From contig JAPLLP010000113.1 in NCBI GenBank assembly GCA_026387515.1, positions 1-7,020 on the forward strand: DNA of 7,020 nt, read 5' to 3'. Position 1 is the first letter of the stretch, and every line of letters begins with the position of its first letter. Positions 1 through 6,819 of this stretch are shown piece after piece. Origin of the DNA: Candidatus Omnitrophota bacterium (GTDB lineage: Bacteria; Omnitrophota; Koll11; Gygaellales; Profunditerraquicolaceae). Below the pieces are notes generated by a model, which ran no database searches, was not told the origin of the DNA, and saw only the letters and a program-made list of their open reading frames with translations. A program made the translations under genes and the position numbers.

Positions 1-1003
1 GACTGTAAGGCCCTAAGAATATCGCTCCGGCATGTCTTATCTTCTTCAGCAACCTGCGGGAATTCTGAACCAGGATTTCCAGATGTTCAGGCGCGATATT
101 ATTAGAAATCTCCGCTGCCTCTTCTAGATTCTTGGTCAAAATAATATAACCAGAGGCATCTCCCATTTGACCTTTAATCTGACTGGCCAGGCTTTTGGAA
201 TTAGTGATCAATATAGCCAAACCTCCGGTATGTTCGGCCTGGGCTTTTAGGTCGGCAATAATAAATCTGGGGTCGCTAAAACGGTTGGCAATCACTACCA
301 GCTCAGTGGGCCCGGCGATCATATCAATATCCACATAGCCAAAGACCTGGCGTTTGGCCTCGCTTACATAAACATTACCCGGCCCTACGATCTTATGCAC
401 TTTCGGTATAGTCTTGGTCCCAAAGGCCAGCGCCCCGATAGCCTGCGCTCCTCCCATTCTGTAAACCTCATCCACTTTTAATAGATCCGCGAGCACCAGG
501 ATGTGCGGATTTATAAAACCCCTTTTATCAGGAGGGCTCGCCAAAACTATTCTCTTCACACCCGCTACCTTGGCCGGTAACACGGTCATATAGACCGTCG
601 ATGCCAAGGGAGCTGTTCCGGCAGGAATATAGATCCCCACTTTCTCCAGCGGCTGATATTCTTCTCCTAACACCAAACCGTCGCCGCCCTTGATACGCCA
701 GGACTTACGGATGGACTTACGGTAAAAACGATTGACATTCTCAATGATTATTTTCAGGTTAGAGACAAAATTCGGGGTAATATTCTGATAAGCGCCGCTG
801 ATTTCTATCTGTGAAACCTTAAGTTGTTTGGACGTAAGTTTAACTTTGTCGAATTTGCGGGTATATTTGATCACCGCGTCATCGCCCCCCGTGCGCACAT
901 CCTCCAGAATACGGCGCACTTTATCTTCAATGCGCTTGGAGCGCAAAAACTGCCGGTTGTAGATCTTTTCCAGCTTCTTGCTTGTCGAACGGATTATTTT
1001 CAT
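1..1003 (-). CDS. hisD: Histidinol dehydrogenase, C-terminus cut by window edge
   Basis: HisD performs the last two steps of histidine synthesis, oxidising L-histidinol to L-histidine with two NAD+ in the cytoplasm; it is a zinc enzyme. The frame is open from an ATG at 1003 to the left edge, giving 334 codons of a family usually about 430 long, so roughly the last 90 residues are missing. Visible family signatures are VGIYIPAGTAPLAST near residues 120-134, MGGAQAIGALAFGT, IVGPGNVYVSEAKR and DMIAGPTELV. The zinc and catalytic positions Q255/H258 (in QAEH) and E306/H307 (in APEHLE) are present; the later Asp and His ligands would lie off-window. The ATG overlaps the alaS stop in ATGA and no good Shine-Dalgarno precedes it, so translation is probably coupled to alaS. 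The segment between QAEH and PEH is about 16 residues shorter than in the E. coli enzyme as I recall it. No frameshift was found on translating the visible part. Confidence 0.96.
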   Translation of the reverse strand, partial: MKIIRSTSKKLEKIYNRQFLRSKRIEDKVRRILEDVRTGGDDAVIKYTRKFDKVKLTSKQLKVSQIEISGAYQNITPNFVSNLKIIIENVNRFYRKSIRKSWRIKGGDGLVLGEEYQPLEKVGIYIPAGTAPLASTVYMTVLPAKVAGVKRIVLASPPDKRGFINPHILVLADLLKVDEVYRMGGAQAIGALAFGTKTIPKVHKIVGPGNVYVSEAKRQVFGYVDIDMIAGPTELVVIANRFSDPRFIIADLKAQAEHTGGLAILITNSKSLASQIKGQMGDASGYIILTKNLEEAAEISNNIAPEHLEILVQNSRRLLKKIRHAGAIFLGPYS

Positions 1004-3624
1004 GTTTTAAAATTGGCTATGATGCTCTTTAGTTCTTCGAATGCCTGGCCAAAATTCTGCGGGGCATTTCCTCCGGCCTGAGCAAAATCTTTTCTCCCCC
1101 CACCTGAGCCGCCTATGTATTTGGCGATTTGCTCGACTAAATTTGAGGCATCGACACCCCTATCGGTTAAATCCTGGGTCACTCCCACCACTAACATGGC
1201 TTTACCCTGCACGCCGGAACCCAGGGCAACCACGCCGCTGCCTATTTTTTGCTTAACCAGGTCTACATTAACCCTCAAAATCCCCATATCCAGCCCTTCG
1301 ATAACTTGAACCACTAACTTTATCCCGTTAATTTCCGTTGCCCCTCGAATAAAATCATCCAGGGATGACTTTACGGAATCAAGCTTCTGCGCGTTTAATC
1401 TCTTATCCAACTCCTTAAGCTGGATGAGCTTCTTCTCTACCTCCGCGGCAACCTTATCTTTAGTAGTATTAAGCAAGGCAGTAACATCCTCAATAATCTC
1501 CTCTTCTTCTCTGACTAACCCGTAAGCGGACCTTCCGGTGACCGCCTCTATCCTCCTTGTGCCGCTGGCCACTGAGCTCTCCTGAGTGATCTTAAAAAGG
1601 CCGATCTGACCGGTGTTCTTCAAATGCGTTCCACCGCACAACTCGCGGGATATATCTCCGATAGAAACCACGCGCACTTTACCCTGGTATTTTTCGGCAA
1701 AAAAAGCCAGGGCCCCGGTCTTCTTTGCGCTGGCAAGAGGCAAAAGTTTAGTGCCGAGAGAAAAGTTATCCATGATATTCTCATTAACGATCTCTTCAAC
1801 CCTTTTCAATTCGTCAAGGCTAATATCTTTAAAATGCGTAAAATCAAAACGCAATTTCTCCGCTGACACTAATGAACCTTGCTGCCTGACGTGAGAACCC
1901 AGCACCTTGCGCAAAGCCCCTTGCAAAAGGTGCGTGGCAGTGTGATTACGGGCAATATCCAGTCGGCGCTGGCAATCCACTTTCACGCCTACTGCCATAT
2001 CTTGCTTAAAACTTCCCTGTTTTACCCTGCCTATATGGACCGTAACCTTGCCGATTTTTTTCGTATCCAGGACTACAAAAACATTCTTGCCTTTTTCGAT
2101 CAAGCCGGTGTCTCCTACCTGCCCTCCGGATTCGGCATAGAAAGGAGTCTTATCTAATACGATCTCGGCGGTTTCGCCTGAACTTATTTTATTTACCTCG
2201 GAGCTACCCTTAAAAAGCTTAAGCACTTTTGCGCTGGATTTATCCGATTCGTAGCCTAAGAATTTAGTCTCTTTTACTTTTAGCTTCAACTCTTTAATAT
2301 CAAAAACATCGCCTTTCATCGCGCTCTGAAGCTTGGAACGCGATTTCTGTTCCTCCAGCTCCTTATCGAATGCCTCTTGCGAGAAAACGATTTGCTCTTT
2401 ATTAAGCCAGGACTTGGTCAATTCCAAAGGTATGCCGTGAGTATCATACAACTGGAAAACCAGTATCCCCGCCCTGATTGCGTCTTGTTTAGTTTTAAAC
2501 CCTGTAAATTTTTCCTTAAACAAGTTAGCGCTTGCGTTTAATGTAGCGATAAAGTTTTTCTCTTCCGAAAGGATGATCTCCGCGATATTTTCTCTGCGTT
2601 TGGAGAGTTCCGGATAAGGTGCCTTCATCGCCTCCGCGACGCTTGAGGTAAGTTTATACAGATACGGCTTTTCTATCCCCAACGCGCGTAGATGCATTAC
2701 GCATTTACGGATGATCTTACGCACCACATAACCCCGCCCATCATTTGAAGGCATTATCCCGTCGTAAATAGAGAAGGTTATCGCGCGGATATGGTCGCTT
2801 AAGGCGTAGATCAATTCTTGAACGTTATCGGGGCGCGATTTTATACCCTGCTTGATCTCTTTGATGATCGGGGCGAATAAATCCGTCTGGAAATTATTCG
2901 CTGCCCCTTGCATCACCGCGGCCAGGCGCTCCAGGCCCATACCGGTATCAATATTTTTTTGCGGCAGAGGCTCCAACACCCCGCCTTCTTTGCGGTTAAA
3001 TTGGGTAAAAACCAGGTTCCAGATCTCAACAAACCTTCCGCAGTTGCAGGCAGGGGTGCAATCCGGCTTAGCGCATCCGACACCCTTGCCAAAATCAAAA
3101 AAAATCTCCGAACAGGGACCGCACGGACCGTTAGGCCCCTTGGCTTTAGCTTCTGACGGCCAGAAATTCTCCTTATCTCCCAACCTTACTATCTTCTCAG
3201 CAGGTATCTTAATGATATCTTTCCAGATCGCATAAGCCTCATCGTCCTCTTTATAAACCGAAACCCACAACTTTTGAGGGCTGACCCTTAATTCTTCGAT
3301 AAGGAATTCCCAGGCCCAAGCAATAGCCTCTTTCTTGAAATAGTCTCCGAAGGAAAAATTACCCAGCATTTCGAAAAAGGTATGATGGCCGCTAGTATGC
3401 CCTACCTTTTCCAGGTCATCCGTGCGCAGACAGCGCTGGCTAGTGGCTGCGCGGCGAAAACCGCTAACCGATCCCAAGAACTCTTTTTTGAACTGATTCA
3501 TCCCTGCCGGAGTAAACAACACCGTAAGATCATCCTTGGGGACCAGGGAATCGCTCTCCACTATTCTGTGCTTTTTAGACTTAAAAAAATCCAGGAATTT
3601 CTTCCGTAAAATATCAGTATTCAT
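1000..3624 (-). CDS. alaS: Alanyl-tRNA synthetase
   Basis: AlaRS charges tRNA-Ala with alanine in the cytoplasm and hydrolyses mischarged Ser- and Gly-tRNA-Ala. The product is 874 residues, a full-length bacterial enzyme. The class II catalytic core comes first (LFTPAGMNQF at 36-45, TSGHHTFFEMLGNFSFGDYF at 77-96, GPNGPCGPCSEIFFDFG at 163-179, DTGMGLERLA at 226-235). The editing domain has its zinc ligands H561 and H565 (HTATH) and C663 and H667 (CGGTH). The C-Ala domain ends with GGSGGGRKDFAQAGG at 838-852. A cysteine-rich insert (C184, C189, C193, C195) follows the CGPCSE motif. I chose the ATG at 3624 because family proteins begin there; the frame stays open 51 nt further to a TTG at 3675, but that extension lies wholly in a repeat element. 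Ribosome-site signal is weak: GGGTG about 10 nt upstream, itself part of the element. The stop overlaps the hisD start. In E. coli too, alaS follows recX. Confidence 0.98.
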   Translation of the reverse strand: MNTDILRKKFLDFFKSKKHRIVESDSLVPKDDLTVLFTPAGMNQFKKEFLGSVSGFRRAATSQRCLRTDDLEKVGHTSGHHTFFEMLGNFSFGDYFKKEAIAWAWEFLIEELRVSPQKLWVSVYKEDDEAYAIWKDIIKIPAEKIVRLGDKENFWPSEAKAKGPNGPCGPCSEIFFDFGKGVGCAKPDCTPACNCGRFVEIWNLVFTQFNRKEGGVLEPLPQKNIDTGMGLERLAAVMQGAANNFQTDLFAPIIKEIKQGIKSRPDNVQELIYALSDHIRAITFSIYDGIMPSNDGRGYVVRKIIRKCVMHLRALGIEKPYLYKLTSSVAEAMKAPYPELSKRRENIAEIILSEEKNFIATLNASANLFKEKFTGFKTKQDAIRAGILVFQLYDTHGIPLELTKSWLNKEQIVFSQEAFDKELEEQKSRSKLQSAMKGDVFDIKELKLKVKETKFLGYESDKSSAKVLKLFKGSSEVNKISSGETAEIVLDKTPFYAESGGQVGDTGLIEKGKNVFVVLDTKKIGKVTVHIGRVKQGSFKQDMAVGVKVDCQRRLDIARNHTATHLLQGALRKVLGSHVRQQGSLVSAEKLRFDFTHFKDISLDELKRVEEIVNENIMDNFSLGTKLLPLASAKKTGALAFFAEKYQGKVRVVSIGDISRELCGGTHLKNTGQIGLFKITQESSVASGTRRIEAVTGRSAYGLVREEEEIIEDVTALLNTTKDKVAAEVEKKLIQLKELDKRLNAQKLDSVKSSLDDFIRGATEINGIKLVVQVIEGLDMGILRVNVDLVKQKIGSGVVALGSGVQGKAMLVVGVTQDLTDRGVDASNLVEQIAKYIGGSGGGRKDFAQAGGNAPQNFGQAFEELKSIIANFKT

Positions 3625-3630
3625 AGTAGA

Positions 3631-3714
3631 TGAACACCCGCGCAAATCTTCACCGCGAGGTGAACGCTGGCCCAAATCCTATCTGGGCCAGGCGCTTATT
3701 AGCGCGGGGTGTCA
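3631..3714 (-). repeat. Structured dispersed element, copy 1 (recX-alaS gap)
   Basis: This 84-nt element fills almost the whole gap between recX and alaS and matches 6616-6698 in the same orientation. Read on the minus strand, a closing stem pairs 3714-3702 with 3643-3631 (TGA/TCA ends, a small internal loop, then seven perfect pairs CCCGCGC/GCGCGGG). Inside are hairpin CTGGCCCA/TGGGCCAG with a 9-nt loop GATAGGATT and hairpin TTCACC/GGTGAA with a 4-nt loop. Its first three bases, TGA, serve as the recX stop codon, and its far end lies six bases before the alaS ATG. There is no T-run, so it is not an ordinary rho-independent terminator. The repeat and pairing are seen directly. Whether it acts as RNA, as a DNA palindrome or as a mobile repeat is inference, and I recognise no named family. 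Confidence 0.85.
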
Positions 3715-4170
3715 TAAATTATTCAAAACCTCGATAATGATCTCAGGGCTAAAACCGCGACGCACCAAATAGCCGTAGAGCCTACGCCTGGCCTTCTCCG
3801 GCTCAACAGCTTTATCCCTGGCAAACCTTACCCCGGCAACCTTCTTAACTACCTCTTCTTCTGTATAACCGTACTGGGCTACCTTAAGGCTTTCTTCTAT
3901 GATAGGAGCGCTTATTCCTTTTTGCCTTAGCTCCAGTTTTATCCTTCTTAACCCAAAAGGTTTTTTAAGCCGTTCGGTTACCCAGGCCCGGGCAAAAGCA
4001 ATATCGTCGATAAATTTCTTCTCTTTTAGAAAGTTAAGAGTTTCTTCAACGGCCTGCGGACTAAATCTTTTCTTCTCTAGCCGCTGACGGATCTCTCCCT
4101 CGCTGCGTTGCCTGAATTTTAAGAGCAGGAAGGCATATTCCCGCGCGTCTTTAAAAGAATCTGGCCTCAA
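3712..4170 (-). CDS. recX: RecX family regulatory protein
   Basis: RecX binds RecA filaments in the cytoplasm and modulates, usually inhibits, strand exchange and co-protease activity. The 152-residue product is all-helical with the RecX tandem three-helix pattern. With the start at 4170, [12 protein letters not shown] is followed by [20 protein letters not shown], then [35 protein letters not shown] and the final [19 protein letters not shown]. The start is uncertain. No ATG exists in the frame. I prefer the TTG at 4170, which overlaps the htrA stop in TTGA, a coupling arrangement like ATGA at alaS-hisD. A TTG at 4212 would add 14 residues and has AAGG only 3 nt upstream. The stop codon TGA at 3714-3712 is the first triplet of the repeat element. 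Two genes downstream of recA and just before alaS, its position supports the call. Confidence 0.9.
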   Translation of the reverse strand: MRPDSFKDAREYAFLLLKFRQRSEGEIRQRLEKKRFSPQAVEETLNFLKEKKFIDDIAFARAWVTERLKKPFGLRRIKLELRQKGISAPIIEESLKVAQYGYTEEEVVKKVAGVRFARDKAVEPEKARRRLYGYLVRRGFSPEIIIEVLNNL

Positions 4171-4940
4171 TCTTTTAAGAGAAAATATCCGCGGCCCGTG
4201 CGAATCAGGCAATTGCCTTTTAAGCCGCTTATCACATTCTTATAATCCGCCAGGTTTACAACCGGCCGCTTATTTATCTCTAACATAATGTCACCACCAA
4301 CAATACCGGCAACATCGGCAGGGCTTCCCGGGATAACCTTAACCACAAAAACACCTTCATTAGTTTCCGCGACAGTCATCCCCCGCCATTTCCCTTCCAC
4401 CGCAACCTGGGATTCTTGCGGTTTCATAGGAGTGCCCTCATCCGGACTTAATCCTACTGTCATCGCCAGGCTCAACTGCTGTTTATCGCGCAATACTACT
4501 ATCTTTATGCTGCGCCCGGCTTCTAACTGGGCAATGGCATTTAAAAACTTCCTGGTAGTATCGACGGCGATATTATCCAGTTGCTCGATCACGTCTCCGG
4601 GCCTTAATCCGCCGATATCCGCAGGGCCGCCTGGCACCACCTGAATTACCAGCACCCCGCGCACATCTTGCAAACCAAGATATTGCACCAGTTGATCGTT
4701 TAAACCTTGCACCACTACCCCCAGCCAACCACGGGGTATTCTTTTACCTGCGATAAGCTGGGAGATTATCCTTTTGGCGTTATTGATCGGCACGGCAAAA
4801 CCAATCCCCTGGTAACCGCCTGTAGTTGAAAATATAGCCGTATTTATACCTACAACCTCACCCCTAAGATTCACCAACGGCCCGCCGGAATTTCCCGGAT
4901 TGATCGCGGCATCGGTTTGAATAAGATTGCCGTAATTCCT
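4167..4940 (-). pseudogene. HtrA/DegQ-type protease, C-terminal part after frameshift
   Basis: This is the continuation of the serine protease gene in the shifted frame. It encodes the end of the protease domain, with the catalytic serine in [14 protein letters not shown], then [10 protein letters not shown] and [13 protein letters not shown]. Two PDZ domains follow: PDZ1 from about [10 protein letters not shown] through [15 protein letters not shown] to LAMTVG, and PDZ2 from WRGMTVAE through [18 protein letters not shown] to the C-terminus. The joined protein would be 464 residues with Ser225 catalytic, the usual DegP/DegQ length and layout. This part has no ATG near its beginning; the first plausible start is a TTG at 4877, downstream of the catalytic serine, so independent translation would give only the end of the protease domain and the PDZ domains. 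The stop TGA overlaps the proposed recX start. The frame is otherwise clean, so the lesion is either very recent or a sequencing error. Confidence 0.9.
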
Positions 4941-5560
4941 AAGGAACGGTGGAGAGCGCTGATCACGCCTACGGATACCGTCGGCTCAGGATTTTCCATA
5001 GCAAAGGCATAGGGGTTACCAATAGCCACTACCCATTGCCCAACCTTCAAGGCGTCCGAATCACCCAACAGGCTAAAAGGAAGATTATGCGCGCTTATCT
5101 TGATTACAGCCAAATCCAGCCGCGCGTCCGCGCCTCTTATCTCTCCTCTAAAAGCCCGTCCGTCAGCCAGAGTCACGGTGATCTTATCGGCGCTTGCCAC
5201 TACATGCTCGTTAGTCAAAATGTACCCATCGGGGTTAATAATCACCCCTGAGCCAAGCCCCTTCTGCTTAAACTCCCTTTCCGGAACCTCCCCTAAAAAA
5301 TCGCTAAAAAAACGACGGAAAGATTCATCTTCGTTAAAAGGGGAACCGGCAAATAAATTATTATAGACGCTGTAATCCTTGACTCTGGCGATATGCTCGG
5401 TGCTGATAGAAACCACGGCCTTGCCGGAGGCACCGGCGACGTTGATTATCGCGTCTTCCATGCGAAACCCTTCCAAAGAAGGCTTATCCGCATATACGGT
5501 AGCGCAGACCCCCAAACATAAACCAAAAATCAGGCTTAAGTATAGAAATTTTCTTATCAT
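4871..5560 (-). pseudogene. HtrA/DegQ-type protease, N-terminal part before frameshift
   Basis: HtrA/Deg proteases are exported chaperone-proteases that degrade misfolded envelope proteins. The N-terminus has a signal peptide: basic MIRK, a hydrophobic stretch to about residue 20 and VYA at 22-24 as a likely signal peptidase I site before DKP. The trypsin-like domain follows, with GLGSGVIINPDGYILTNEHV (catalytic H119), DARLDLAVIKI (catalytic D149), VGQWVVAIGNPYAF and [16 protein letters not shown]. After about residue 207 the frame is wrong: the remaining 22 residues, ending at a TGA at 4871, are unrelated to the family, and the GNSGG serine motif lies in another frame. As read, the product would lack the nucleophile and both PDZ domains. 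The ATG shares one base with the recA stop (TAATG), and AGGA lies just upstream inside recA. htrA between recA and recX is an unusual neighbour. Confidence 0.93.
4931..4948 (-). other. Frameshift point in htrA
   Basis: Up to the codons for ALHRSL (minus strand near 4950) the HtrA frame is correct. From TACGGCAATCTT, ending near 4923, the family sequence [18 protein letters not shown] resumes in the frame that needs one extra base. Adding one A to the TTAGGAATTAC stretch gives SLRNYG or SLGNYG and restores a 464-residue protein. One base has therefore been lost here, in the genome or in the read. No X-XXY-YYZ slippery heptamer is visible, which argues against programmed -1 frameshifting. Confidence 0.9.
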
Positions 5561-6594
5561 TATCCTGAAGCGATTTTCTTGCGGACCTCTTTTTCTATAT
5601 CATCCTGCAGCTTGGGTTTCTCCCGTAAAAGCTTAACTGCCGCGTCCCTGCCTTGCCCGATCTTCTCTTGGCCAAAGGAAAGCCAGGTGCCGGACTTTTC
5701 AATTACGCCCGTGTTAACCCCGGCGTCAATTACGCTCCCGGCCTTGGAAATCCCCTCGTTGTGTAAGATATCAAATTCTGCCTCGCGAAAAGGCGGAGCA
5801 ACTTTATTTTTAACCACCTTAGCCCTAACATGGTTACCAATGACCAGATCGCCGGATTTTAAGGTAGCGATCCTCCTGAGATCCAGCCTTACCGATGAAT
5901 AAAACTTAAGCGCGCGGCCTCCGGGGGTCGTTTCCGGAGACCCGAACATTACCCCGATTTTTTCGCGCAGCTGATTAATAAAAATCATGCAGGTGCGCGA
6001 CTTGCTGATCGCCCCGGTGAGTTTACGCAAGGCCTGAGACATCAGCCTGGCCTGCAGGCCTACGTGCGTATCGCCCATCTCGCCTTCAATCTCCGCGCGC
6101 GGGGTAAGCGCCGCCACTGAGTCAATGACAATCGCATCCACGGCATTTGAACGCACCAGTGTCTCGGCGATTTCCAATGCCTGCTCTCCGGTATCCGGCT
6201 GAGAGATCAATAAATCGTCCAGGTTCACCCCGATGATCTTGGCATAGGTGGAATCAAAGGCGTGCTCGGCGTCAATAAAAGCCGCGACACCGCCTTTTTT
6301 TTGCACTTCACGTATCACGCAAAGAGTAAGAGTGGTTTTACCGGATGCCTCCGGCCCAAAAATCTCAACCACCCTCCCCCGAGGCAGGCCGCCCACACCT
6401 AAAGCCAGATCCAGGGTCAGCGCTCCGGTAGGGATGGCCTCTACGTTCACCTTGACATTCCCGCCCAGCTTCATAATCGAGCCTTTGCCAAACTGCTTCT
6501 CGATCTGAGCAAGGGCTAATTCCAGGGCCTTCTGACGCTCAGAAACGTTCTTTACCTCTTGCTTTGCTTCTTCTTTTTTCTTTTCTGCGATCAT
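5560..6594 (-). CDS. recA: Recombinase A
   Basis: RecA forms ATP-dependent filaments on single-stranded DNA, drives homologous pairing and strand exchange, and stimulates LexA self-cleavage in the SOS response where LexA exists. The product is 344 residues. It has an N-terminal helix with a lysine/glutamate-rich extension about 14 residues longer than in E. coli, and Walker [10 protein letters not shown] at 80-88. The catalytic glutamate is E110 in FIDAEHAFD, where most RecA proteins have EHALD. Walker B is [10 protein letters not shown] with D158. The L1 region follows ([20 protein letters not shown]), then [20 protein letters not shown] leading into L2. The C-terminus [12 protein letters not shown] lacks the acidic tail known in E. 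coli. The ATG at 6594 has a strong ribosome site (AAGGAGG) 5 nt upstream. An upstream TTG at 6660 is in frame but lies in the repeat element. It is the first gene of the operon, behind a consensus promoter, and its stop overlaps the htrA start. Confidence 0.99.
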   Translation of the reverse strand: MIAEKKKEEAKQEVKNVSERQKALELALAQIEKQFGKGSIMKLGGNVKVNVEAIPTGALTLDLALGVGGLPRGRVVEIFGPEASGKTTLTLCVIREVQKKGGVAAFIDAEHAFDSTYAKIIGVNLDDLLISQPDTGEQALEIAETLVRSNAVDAIVIDSVAALTPRAEIEGEMGDTHVGLQARLMSQALRKLTGAISKSRTCMIFINQLREKIGVMFGSPETTPGGRALKFYSSVRLDLRRIATLKSGDLVIGNHVRAKVVKNKVAPPFREAEFDILHNEGISKAGSVIDAGVNTGVIEKSGTWLSFGQEKIGQGRDAAVKLLREKPKLQDDIEKEVRKKIASG

Positions 6595-6599
6595 TTGAA

Positions 6600-6606
6600 C
6601 CTCCTT
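6600..6606 (-). promoter_or_regulatory. Ribosome binding site of recA
   Basis: AAGGAGG on the minus strand lies 5 nt before the ATG at 6594. It fixes that start and rules against the longer in-frame version beginning in the repeat element. It lies outside the repeat, between the repeat and the gene. Confidence 0.9.
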
Positions 6607-6615
6607 CACAGCAAG

Positions 6616-6698
6616 TGAACGCCGGCGCAAATCTTCACCACGAGGTGAACGCTGGCCCAAATCCTATCTGGGCCAGGCGCCTCTTGGGCCGGGTGTCA
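6616..6698 (-). repeat. Structured dispersed element, copy 2 (recA leader)
   Basis: This 83-nt copy matches 3631-3714. The 56-nt core, from GCGCCTGG to GATTTGCGC on the minus strand, differs at one base, in the loop of the second hairpin (TCGT here, TCGC in the other copy). The two internal hairpins are unchanged. The closing stem pairs the 6698 end with the 6616 end (TGA/TCA, and GTGA/TCAC if 6615 and 6699 are counted), plus CCGGCCC against GCGCCGG with one mismatch. One pair is swapped from C-G in copy 1 to G-C here, a compensatory change. It begins about 17 nt after the predicted transcription start and ends before the recA ribosome site, so it would form most of the recA 5' leader. Its function is unknown. 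Confidence 0.85.
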
Positions 6699-6721
6699 CA
6701 TAGCTGCGTATTAAGTTATCT

Positions 6722-6750
6722 ATTATATTCCCTATCTTCAGTTCTGTCAA
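6722..6750 (-). promoter_or_regulatory. Consensus sigma-70 promoter for the recA operon
   Basis: On the minus strand, TTGACA (6750-6745) is followed by exactly 17 nt and then TATAAT (6727-6722), a perfect match to the housekeeping promoter in both boxes and in spacing. Transcription should start near 6715 and give a leader of about 120 nt before recA. The -35 box sits directly beyond the T-run of the upstream gene's terminator. I see no LexA-type site: neither CTGT-N8-ACAG nor GAAC-N4-GTTC overlaps the boxes. SOS control is therefore not evident from sequence, although the LexA site in this lineage could differ. Confidence 0.9.
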
Positions 6751-6751
6751 A

Positions 6752-6802
6752 ATAAAAAATCCCCCCTTTCTACCGGTATTAGACGCAAAAAGTGGGGGAA
6801 TC
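6752..6802 (-). terminator. Rho-independent terminator of the right-edge gene
   Basis: On the minus strand, ATTCCCCC, a bulged A and CTTT pair with AAAG and GGGGGAT across a loop of about 19 nt, followed by the T-rich tail ATTTTTTATTTT. It lies 18 nt after the stop codon of the right-edge gene and just before the recA promoter, so it separates the two transcription units. There is no comparable T-run on the plus strand. Confidence 0.85.
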
Positions 6803-6819
6803 TAACTTATGCTCTAGCC

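Noticed and set aside
2913..3098. Minus-strand 61-codon open frame inside alaS
   Set aside because: It is an alternate frame of alaS, whose own frame is clearly conserved here (DTGMGLERL, RFVEIWN).
3631..3714. T-box or other alanine-responsive attenuator before alaS
   Set aside because: There is no T-box consensus and no terminator T-run, and the same element precedes recA, which has no reason to respond to tRNA-Ala.
3631..3714. The element as an intrinsic terminator
   Set aside because: The hairpins are GC-rich but are not followed by a run of T on either strand.
4931..4948. Programmed ribosomal frameshift in htrA
   Set aside because: No slippery heptamer or obvious downstream pseudoknot is visible, and HtrA proteases are not known to use frameshifting; an indel is simpler.
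824..6755. Plus-strand open frames of about 60-130 codons throughout the window
   Set aside because: Almost all lie opposite recognised minus-strand genes, have no family resemblance and no ribosome sites; they are shadows of the real coding frames. The one at 6564-6755 crosses the recA start, its leader element and promoter.
6722..6760. LexA/SOS box in the recA promoter
   Set aside because: A single GAAC half-site follows the -35 box, but no matching GTTC lies at the right distance, and no CTGT-N8-ACAG palindrome is present.
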